Of a stretch of DNA of 64,000 bases, positions 34,522 through 41,068 are shown piece by piece. The translations under genes and the position numbers were made by a program. This DNA is from CAVSUB01 sp963816725. Its GTDB lineage: Bacteria > Acidobacteriota > Vicinamibacteria > Vicinamibacterales > 2-12-FULL-66-21. Positions within the stretch are counted from its first letter, which is position 1; every line of letters begins with the position of its first letter. Under the pieces are notes generated by a model. It searched no databases and was not told where the DNA came from. It worked only from the letters and a program-made list of their open reading frames with translations. The DNA lies in contig CAWFMC010000005.1 of NCBI GenBank assembly GCA_963816725.1, positions 310,001 through 374,000 on the forward strand. The letters are read 5' to 3'.

Positions 34522-35149
34522 CGGGCGGCCCCAGGATGGCGAGGACGGTCTCGCCGCCGACCACGCGATCGCCGACGGCGACCTGGAGCTGGGCATCCGT
34601 GGGAAGGAACACATCCATGCGCGAGCCGAACTTCATCAAGCCGACCCGATCGCCGCGCTGGAGGTCGTCGCCGACCGAGATGCGGCACACGATGCGACGC
34701 GCGAGCATCCCGACCACCTGCCGGAACACCACCACGCGGCCGTCGTGGTCGAGCCAGACCTCGTTGAGCTCGTTGTCGTTGGAACTCTCGTCGTAGGCGG
34801 GCAGAAACGTGCCCGGCCGGTAGTGGATGCGCGTGACCCGCCCGCCGACTGGTGTGCGGTTGATGTGCACGTCCACTGGCGAGAGAAAGATCGTGACCTG
34901 CAGCCAGTCGCCCGGCGGAGCCCAGCGGCCATCGCTCGGGCCGGCGATCATGACCCGGCCGTCCGCCGGCGACACTACGACGCCGGGATCGGTCGGCACC
35001 TGCCGCTCGGGATCGCGAAAGAAGTAGGTCAAGAAGCCGGTCAACAACGCGAGGCCCGCGCTCGACTTGTAGCGCCTGGCGGCGGCAAGACCGACCGCCG
35101 GCACGAGGGCCGCGGCGATGAACGGAAACCCGGCGCGGTCGATCTTCAT
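34511..35149 (-). CDS. psd: Phosphatidylserine decarboxylase, short proenzyme form
   Basis: Decarboxylates phosphatidylserine to phosphatidylethanolamine with a self-made pyruvoyl group. The Gly-Ser cleavage pair is in MKFGSRMDVF near the C-terminus, the form found in the roughly 215-residue PSD group. Membrane-anchoring N-terminal segments (FIAAALVPAVGLAAARRY and SAGLALLTGFLTYFF) and the VSPADGRV and SPVDVHINRTPVGG motifs are present. ATG 35149 gives 212 residues. It forms an operon with pssA, which supplies its substrate. Confidence 0.94.
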   Translation of the reverse strand: MKIDRAGFPFIAAALVPAVGLAAARRYKSSAGLALLTGFLTYFFRDPERQVPTDPGVVVSPADGRVMIAGPSDGRWAPPGDWLQVTIFLSPVDVHINRTPVGGRVTRIHYRPGTFLPAYDESSNDNELNEVWLDHDGRVVVFRQVVGMLARRIVCRISVGDDLQRGDRVGLMKFGSRMDVFLPTDAQLQVAVGDRVVGGETVLAILGPPGAR

Positions 35150-35173
35150 GGATAAAGGGGGACGGAACACAAA

Positions 35174-35206
35174 GGGCCAGCACCGGCGCTGGCCGGCGGC
35201 TGGCCC
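35174..35206 (-). terminator. Two-tier hairpin after the DUF465 gene (terminator/REP-like)
   Basis: Outer stem GGGCCAGC (35174-35181) with GCTGGCCC (35199-35206), inner stem CCGGC (35183-35187) with GCCGG (35192-35196). On the minus strand it is followed by CTTTGTGTT. It lies between the DUF465 stop and the psd start. Its core CCGGCGCTGGCCGGC matches the hairpin at 18207-18229 apart from one base. Confidence 0.55.
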
Positions 35207-35234
35207 TGAAATCGGTGGTGTCAGCGGAAGCCCG

Positions 35235-35480
35235 TCAGCGGTTCGCCGTCTGCGCGGCATATCCGCCGGCGCTGCGCCGCAGGATCATTTCCATTTGATC
35301 CTTGAGCTGGAGCTTACGCTTCTTCAGGGTGACTTCTTGGATTTGTTCGGGTTCCGACAGCGGGCGGGCGGCCATGTCATGTATCTGCTCGTCGAGGTGC
35401 TGGTGCTGGCTGGCGAGCTGACGATACTCCTCATCGCTTTGCAGAAGCTTTCGCTTCAGCTCTTCGAAGTCTGCGGGCAT
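35235..35480 (-). CDS. Small DUF465 (YdcH-family) coiled-coil protein
   Basis: An 81-residue charged helical protein. The N-terminal half (MPADFEELKRKLLQSDEEYRQLASQHQHLDEQI) and the LKKRKLQLKDQMEMIL stretch are typical of the DUF465/YdcH family, short antiparallel coiled coils of unknown function. The start is set by a strong AAAGGAGG 6 nt before ATG 35480; an upstream in-frame start would lack a ribosome site. It has its own promoter candidate and a hairpin terminator, so it is probably monocistronic. Confidence 0.85.
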   Translation of the reverse strand: MPADFEELKRKLLQSDEEYRQLASQHQHLDEQIHDMAARPLSEPEQIQEVTLKKRKLQLKDQMEMILRRSAGGYAAQTANR

Positions 35481-35532
35481 CTTCGCCTCCTTTGAGAAGG
35501 ATTGAGCCGTCTGTCGGAACGCGCCTGCCTCG

Positions 35533-35561
35533 AACGGTAGCACAAGAAATTTACACCATCA
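35533..35561 (-). promoter_or_regulatory. Promoter candidate for the DUF465 gene
   Basis: On the minus strand TTGATG (35561-35556), a 17-nt spacer, then TGC-TACCGT with core hexamer at 35538-35533. This resembles the tol promoter arrangement of -35 plus extended -10. The -35 overlaps the end of rimI. The leader to ATG 35480 would be about 45 nt. Confidence 0.4.
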
Positions 35562-36041
35562 AGGACGGCCGTCCGGCCACTTCCCGGCCTGCGCGGCGGG
35601 GCTCCGGCGCCACAGGATCAGGGCGTCCTCCTCAGGATGCGAGTAGTAGTTGCGGCGCTGCCCGGCCACCGCGAAGCCGAGTCGTTCGTAGAGCCGCTGC
35701 GCGGCCAGGTTCGAGCGGCGCACTTCGAGCGTCGCGCGGGTCACCTCCTCCTCTGCGACCTGTGCGAGCACGGCCTCCATCAAGGCCCGGCCGAGACCCC
35801 GGCGGCGACGCGCCGGATCGACAGCGATGGTGTTGATGTGCAACTCGTCGCCGATCACCCAGCACGAACAGAATGCCGCGACCGGGGCATCGGGAAGGCG
35901 CAGCACGTACACGCGCGCCGCCGTCGGCTCTTCGAGCTCCCGCACCAGCATCTCGCGCGACCACGGGTTGGTGAACGAGGCCGCTTCCAGCGCGACCACC
36001 GCGTCGAGGTCGGCGTCATCGGTGAGACGTTCGATGATCAT
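35559..36041 (-). CDS. rimI: RimI-type ribosomal protein alanine N-acetyltransferase
   Basis: GNAT acetyltransferase of 160 residues, expected to acetylate the N-terminus of ribosomal protein bS18. The acetyl-CoA loop is VDPARRRRGLGRALMEAVL (the R/Q-x-x-G-x-G/A motif). Upstream ELHINTIAV and downstream LEVRRSNLAAQRLYERLGFAVAGQRRNYYSHPEEDALILWR are characteristic of RimI. ATG 36041 is taken as the start; an in-frame upstream ATG (36083) adds a non-conserved stretch. It follows tsaB by 42 nt, a common pairing. Confidence 0.92.
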   Translation of the reverse strand: MIIERLTDDADLDAVVALEAASFTNPWSREMLVRELEEPTAARVYVLRLPDAPVAAFCSCWVIGDELHINTIAVDPARRRRGLGRALMEAVLAQVAEEEVTRATLEVRRSNLAAQRLYERLGFAVAGQRRNYYSHPEEDALILWRRSPAAQAGKWPDGRP

Positions 36042-36083
36042 CGGGATAAGGGGGCAGCTACGGGCCGCGTTCGGGACGGGCAC

Positions 36084-36782
36084 TCACGCGGGCCGGGCGC
36101 GGCGTTCGCGCGTGAGCTCGACGTCCGGACGACGGACATAGAGCGGCGCGACAGCGTGAGGGGCGACGGCGCGCTGAGGTGCGGCGGCCGCGATCAGCCC
36201 GATGGCGCCGGCCAGCCGCGGCACGGTCTCGGCAACCTCCGCCTCGCTGGCCATCGCCAAGCGGATGCGGTCGGCGTAGCGTGCGGCGCCATCGCCGAGG
36301 AAACGTACCCGCCGGCCGGCAGCGAACGTGGCGATCCGTGTCACGGTTTCCTCGGGCGGGAGCGCCGTCGGTTCGAGCACGGGACTGCTCTCGCCGGTCT
36401 CGTACAAGGATGCGAAGACCTCGCCGCGCTGGGCATCGACCCACGGCGCGATGAGCTCTCCGGGTGTCGCCGGTACGACTCGCGCCAGTGCCTCGAGGGT
36501 CGACACCGGGACGATCGTTTTGCCCAGCGCCATGGCCAGCCCCTGCATCGCCGCGATGCCGACGCGCAGACCGGTGAACGAGCCCGGGCCGGCGGCCACG
36601 GCAAGGAGGTCGACAGCCGCGAGCGACAGGCCGGCCTGCGCCAACAGATCGATCAACTCGCCGGGAAGGCGCGCGGCGTGCGTGATCGCCGGGTCACCGG
36701 AGGCCTCGGCGAGGACCTGATGATCCCGGACCAGGGCCACGCTCCCGGCCCGTCCGGTGGTGTCGAGTGCGAGCACAATCAT
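36084..36782 (-). CDS. tsaB: TsaB, t6A37 tRNA modification scaffold
   Basis: Works with TsaC, TsaD and TsaE in threonylcarbamoyl-adenosine synthesis at tRNA position 37. The ASKHA-fold N-terminus reads MIVLALDTTGRAGSVAL, followed by the diagnostic VAAGPGSFTGLRVGIAAMQGLAMAL. The 232 residues match the family. Start at ATG 36782; the gene diverges from mutS across a 72-nt spacer. Its 3' neighbour rimI is the usual partner. The C-terminal tail is Arg-rich (RRPDVELTRERRARPA). Confidence 0.94.
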   Translation of the reverse strand: MIVLALDTTGRAGSVALVRDHQVLAEASGDPAITHAARLPGELIDLLAQAGLSLAAVDLLAVAAGPGSFTGLRVGIAAMQGLAMALGKTIVPVSTLEALARVVPATPGELIAPWVDAQRGEVFASLYETGESSPVLEPTALPPEETVTRIATFAAGRRVRFLGDGAARYADRIRLAMASEAEVAETVPRLAGAIGLIAAAAPQRAVAPHAVAPLYVRRPDVELTRERRARPA

Positions 36783-36805
36783 AGGGAGAAAGCCAATGGG
36801 CTCAA

Positions 36806-36814
36806 TGTTATACT
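36806..36814 (+). promoter_or_regulatory. Extended -10 promoter of mutS
   Basis: TGT-TATACT at 36806-36814: the hexamer matches TATAAT at 5 of 6 and is preceded by TGn. The predicted start near 36821 gives a leader of about 34 nt before ATG 36855. A -35 match is poor, which is tolerable with an extended -10. Confidence 0.5.
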
Positions 36815-36854
36815 CGCGGCCACGACGCTCCGCCAGCACTTCGTTCCAGCACTG

Positions 36855-39494
36855 ATGACTTCCCCCGCGTTCTCCGAGCCGGCCGGCGCCACGCCGGCGA
36901 TGCGGCAGTACTTCGACGCCAAGCGGCAGCACCGCGACGCCATCGTGTTCTTCCGGATGGGCGACTTCTACGAGATGTTCTACGAGGACGCCTTGACCGC
37001 GGCCCGCGCGCTGGAGCTGACGCTCACCTCGCGCTCGAAGGATGCCAGCGGCGGCGCGATCCCGATGTGTGGCGTGCCCCACCACGCCGTCGACACTTAC
37101 ATCGCCCGCCTGGTGCGCAAGGGGTTTCGCGTCGCGGTCTGCGAACAGGTCGAAGATCCGCGCAAGGTCAAGGGGCTCGTGCGCCGCGAAGTCGTCCGCG
37201 TCGTGTCGCCCGGGACGCTGACCGACAGCAGCTACCTCGAGGCCCGGGAGCCGGCGCTGATCGTCGCGCTCGCGCCGTCGGTCGACGGCCACGGAATCGG
37301 CGCGGCGCTGCTCGACCTGTCCACCGGCGAGTTCACGACCGCCGAGTACGCCGGTGACGCCGGGCGCCAGGCGCTCGTCGATGAGCTCCACATCCTGCAG
37401 CCGCGCGAGTTGCTCCTCCCCGAGGCCGCGGGCTCTCCGGCGGGGCTGCTCGGCGACGTCGAGCTCGCAGCGCGCGTCACCCTGGTCGACGGCTGGGCGT
37501 TCGACTTCGAGCCGGCGCGGCGGTGCCTGATCGATCAGCTGCAGGCGCACAGCCTCGACGGCTACGGGCTCGAGCCCCATCCGGCGGCGGTCCGCGCCGC
37601 GGGCGCGATGGTGCACTACCTGCGCGAGACGCAGAAGGCCGATCTCGCCCACGTCCGGGCGATCGGCTATCGCACGGGTGCCGACTGCCTGTCGATCGAT
37701 CCGATCACCATGCGCAATCTGGAGGTGATCGCGTCCTCGGCCGGGACACGGGCCGGCTCGCTGCTGCACGAAATCGATCGCACCGTCACGCCGATGGGCG
37801 GACGGCTGCTGCGCGGCTGGCTGCTGCGCCCGCTGGTCGCGATCGAACGGATCCAGGACCGGCTGGACGCGGTCGAGGAGTTCGCCTTCCGTACTACGGA
37901 GCGAGCCAAGGTCCGCGACACGCTCAAGGCGGTCCACGACATGGAGCGGCTGGTCGGGCGCGCCGCGCTCGGTACCGCCGGTCCGCGCGACCTCGTCTCC
38001 TTGCGTCAGTCGATGGCCGCGGTGCCGCGCATCGCGCTGCTGCTGGGTGACCTCCAGGCGCCGCTGGTCAGCAGCCTCACCGCGGAGCTCGACGATCTCC
38101 CGGACCTGCGTCGGCTGCTCGAGGACAGCCTGGTGGACGAGCCGCCGGTCTTCGCGCGCGACGGCGGGGTCATTCGCGACGGCGTCGATCCCGAGCTCGA
38201 CGATCTGCGCGGCATCAGCCGCCATGGCAAGCAGCGCATCGCCGAGATGGAGGATGCGGAGCGGGCACGCACCGGGATCTCGTCACTCAAGATCCGCTAC
38301 AACCGCGTCTTCGGGTACTACATCGAGATCTCGAAGTCGAACCTGGCCAACGTCCCGGCCGACTACCATCGCAAGCAGACCATCGCCGGCGGCGAGCGCT
38401 TCATCACCCCGGCGCTGAAGGATTACGAGGAGAAGGTGCTCGGGGCCGACGAGAAAATCGCCGACCGTGAGCTGGCCCTGTTCGAAGCGGTGCGGACCCA
38501 GGTCGCGGCGGCGGCGCCGCGGATTCAGGACACGGCCCGGGCCCTCGCCGCGCTCGACGTCCTCAGCGCGCTGGCCGACACCGCCGCCGCGCTCAACTAC
38601 ACCAAGCCGATGATGCACGCCGGCGACGAGATCGCCGCGCTCGACGTGCGTCACCCGGTCGTGGAACGGCACGTGACCGACGCGTTCGTCCCGAACGACG
38701 TCACGCTCGACGGCGCCAGCCAGCAGGTGGTGATTCTCACCGGCCCGAACATGGGCGGCAAGTCGACCTACCTGCGGCAGACGGCGCTTCTCAGCCTGAT
38801 GGCCCAGGCCGGATCGTTCGTCGCCGCGCGATCCGCCAAGCTGCCGATCATCGATCGCCTCTTCGCGCGGGTCGGCGCCTCCGATAACCTGGCGCGCGGC
38901 CAGTCGACCTTCATGGTCGAGATGCAGGAGACGGCGAACATCCTGCACAGCGCAACATCCCGCAGCCTGGTGATCCTCGACGAGATCGGCCGCGGCACGG
39001 CGACCTTCGACGGCCTCAGCCTGGCCTGGGCCGTAGCCGAGCACCTGGCGTCGAACCCGAAGGCCCGCCCCAAGACGATCTTCGCCACGCACTATCACGA
39101 GCTCACCGACCTGGCGGACGCACTCCCCTCGGTCGTCAACTTCCACGTCGTGGTGCGCGAGTGGAAGGAAGACATCGTGTTCCTCCGCAAGGTGGTGCCT
39201 GGACGGTCCGATCGCAGCTACGGGATCCAGGTGGCGCGCCTCGCCGGGCTGCCGCTCCCGGTCGTCACGCGTGCGCGCGAGATCCTGAACGGGCTCGAGA
39301 CCGACGAGCTGTCGCGCGGCGGACGTCCGTCGCTGAGTGGCGCCGGGCAGCGCGGTCAGCAGCTCGGGTTGTTCCAGGCGCCGGCGATCGAGGACGACCC
39401 GATCCGGGTGCGACTGCGCGCGGTGGACGTCAACCACCTGACACCGATGCAGGCGCTGACGCTGCTCGCGGAGCTGCGGAGCCAGGCCGAGTGA
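36855..39494 (+). CDS. mutS: DNA mismatch repair protein MutS
   Basis: Mismatch-recognition ATPase. The mismatch-wedge motif F-x-E occurs in FFRMGDFYEMFYED (about residue 38). The connector, lever and clamp domains follow (about 130-540). Walker A is GPNMGGKSTYLRQ, and Walker B with the D-loop region is VILDEIGRGTATFDGLSLAWAVAEH. The 879 residues match MutS1. ATG 36855 gives the conserved start; the frame is open upstream through tsaB and rimI but is not conserved there. The TGA overlaps the GTG start of the next gene as GTGA. Confidence 0.96.
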   Translation: MTSPAFSEPAGATPAMRQYFDAKRQHRDAIVFFRMGDFYEMFYEDALTAARALELTLTSRSKDASGGAIPMCGVPHHAVDTYIARLVRKGFRVAVCEQVEDPRKVKGLVRREVVRVVSPGTLTDSSYLEAREPALIVALAPSVDGHGIGAALLDLSTGEFTTAEYAGDAGRQALVDELHILQPRELLLPEAAGSPAGLLGDVELAARVTLVDGWAFDFEPARRCLIDQLQAHSLDGYGLEPHPAAVRAAGAMVHYLRETQKADLAHVRAIGYRTGADCLSIDPITMRNLEVIASSAGTRAGSLLHEIDRTVTPMGGRLLRGWLLRPLVAIERIQDRLDAVEEFAFRTTERAKVRDTLKAVHDMERLVGRAALGTAGPRDLVSLRQSMAAVPRIALLLGDLQAPLVSSLTAELDDLPDLRRLLEDSLVDEPPVFARDGGVIRDGVDPELDDLRGISRHGKQRIAEMEDAERARTGISSLKIRYNRVFGYYIEISKSNLANVPADYHRKQTIAGGERFITPALKDYEEKVLGADEKIADRELALFEAVRTQVAAAAPRIQDTARALAALDVLSALADTAAALNYTKPMMHAGDEIAALDVRHPVVERHVTDAFVPNDVTLDGASQQVVILTGPNMGGKSTYLRQTALLSLMAQAGSFVAARSAKLPIIDRLFARVGASDNLARGQSTFMVEMQETANILHSATSRSLVILDEIGRGTATFDGLSLAWAVAEHLASNPKARPKTIFATHYHELTDLADALPSVVNFHVVVREWKEDIVFLRKVVPGRSDRSYGIQVARLAGLPLPVVTRAREILNGLETDELSRGGRPSLSGAGQRGQQLGLFQAPAIEDDPIRVRLRAVDVNHLTPMQALTLLAELRSQAE

Positions 39495-41068
39495 ACGCGT
39501 CCCGCGGGCGCGCGCATCGCACCGCCGGGACCATCCTGATCGCCGCGGCGGCGCTCGCCGCCCTCGCGCTGAGTCTGGGCTGCAGTCAGCGTCGGTCGGT
39601 CGACGGGATGATCGTCGTGGGGATGGCCAACGCTGCCGTCAACCTCGATCCGCGGGTCGGGACGGACGAGGCCTCGCAGAAGGCCCACCAGCTGCTCTAC
39701 AACTCGCTGCTGCGGATTGACGATCAGCTGAAGCCGGTGCCCGACCTCGCCGAGTCGCTGGAGATCGAACCCGACGAGCTCACCTACGTGGTCCGCCTTC
39801 GCCACGGAGTGAAGTTCCACAATGGCCGCGAGCTGACGTCCGAGGACGTGGCGTACACCTTCAACAGCTTCCTCGACCCGGCGTTCCGCGGCCGGTCGGC
39901 CGGTTACCGGATCGTCGCGTCGGTGAAGGCGCCCGATCGCTACACGGTCGTGTTCACGCTGAAGGAGCGTTCCGCCCAGTTCCCGATCAACCTGGTGATG
40001 GGGATCGTGCAGGCCGGCTCCGGCGCCGCGAACGCGCGCACGCCGATCGGCACGGGACCCTATCAGCTGTCGGAGTTCGTGCAGGACGATCGCCTGGTCC
40101 TCAAACCGTTCGCAGGATATTGGGGCGGCGCGCCGAAGAACAGCGGCCTGGTGCTGAAGGTCGTCCCGGACGACACGATGCGCGGCCTCGAGCTGCGCAA
40201 GGGCACCGTCGATCTCGTCGTCAACGACCTCGCGCCCGACATCGTCTGGCAGTTGCGCGAGGAAGGGCGGCTGCAGGTCGTGACCGCCCGGGGGACCGAC
40301 TATGCCTACGTCGGGCTGAACCAGCGGGATCCGATCCTGAAGCATGTCGAGGTGCGGAAGGCGATCGGGTTCGCTATCGATCGGGACGCGATCGTCAAGT
40401 ACCTGCGCCGCGGTTTGGCGGAGACGGCGGTCGGAATCGTGCCGCCGATGTCCTGGGCCTTCGAGCGGAACGTGTTCGACTTCACCTACGATCCGGCGCA
40501 GGCCAAGCGGCTGCTCGACGCCGCCGGCTTCCCCGATCCCGATGGTGACGGCCCGCTGCCCCGCTTTCGCCTGTCGCTCAAGACCTCGACGTCGGAGGTC
40601 TACCGGGTCCAGGCGGCGGTGATCCAGCAGGACCTCGCGCGGGTCGGGATCGCGGTGGACGTACGGTCGAGCGAGCTGCTGACGCTCCTGTCGGATGCCG
40701 CGCGCGGCAATTTCCAGCTCTATACCCTCCAGTGGGTCGGCGTGACGGATCCCGACATGCTGCGGCGCGTGTATCACTCGAAGCAGGCCGCGCCGGCCGG
40801 CTTGAACCGTGTCTTCTACACCAACCCCGCCGTCGATCGGCTGATCGACGCCGCGGCGGCGGCCACTTCCGAGGCCGAGCGCAAGGCACTCTACGCGGAC
40901 GCGCAGCGGCGCATCGCCGCGGACGTGCCGTACATCAGCCTTTGGTACAAGACCAACGTCGCCGTCGCGCAACCGGATCTCCGGGGCGTGCGCCTGTCTC
41001 CGATTGCCGACTTCACGTTCCTCAAGGACGTGAGCCGGGTGCCGCCGGTCTCCCCGGCTCAGGAATGA
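39491..41068 (+). CDS. Peptide/nickel-type ABC solute-binding lipoprotein
   Basis: Extracytoplasmic solute-binding protein of the SBP_bac_5 (OppA/DppA/NikA) family, 525 residues. The signal peptide ends in a lipobox LSLGC (Cys about residue 31). Family landmarks are YNSLLRIDDQLKPVPDLAESLEI, LRHGVKFHNGRELTSEDVAYTFN, GTGPYQLSEF and VRKAIGFAIDRDAIVKYL. No permease or ATPase of an Opp system is encoded in the window. GTG 39491 overlaps the mutS stop as GTGA and its own stop overlaps the next start as ATGA. The pairing with a surface protease suggests peptide capture, which is an inference. Confidence 0.9.
   Translation: MNASRGRAHRTAGTILIAAAALAALALSLGCSQRRSVDGMIVVGMANAAVNLDPRVGTDEASQKAHQLLYNSLLRIDDQLKPVPDLAESLEIEPDELTYVVRLRHGVKFHNGRELTSEDVAYTFNSFLDPAFRGRSAGYRIVASVKAPDRYTVVFTLKERSAQFPINLVMGIVQAGSGAANARTPIGTGPYQLSEFVQDDRLVLKPFAGYWGGAPKNSGLVLKVVPDDTMRGLELRKGTVDLVVNDLAPDIVWQLREEGRLQVVTARGTDYAYVGLNQRDPILKHVEVRKAIGFAIDRDAIVKYLRRGLAETAVGIVPPMSWAFERNVFDFTYDPAQAKRLLDAAGFPDPDGDGPLPRFRLSLKTSTSEVYRVQAAVIQQDLARVGIAVDVRSSELLTLLSDAARGNFQLYTLQWVGVTDPDMLRRVYHSKQAAPAGLNRVFYTNPAVDRLIDAAAAATSEAERKALYADAQRRIAADVPYISLWYKTNVAVAQPDLRGVRLSPIADFTFLKDVSRVPPVSPAQE

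Noticed and set aside
35637..36854. Longer N-terminus for MutS through tsaB and rimI
   Set aside because: The added sequence is antisense to conserved genes and unlike MutS; ATG 36855 is the family start and has its own promoter.
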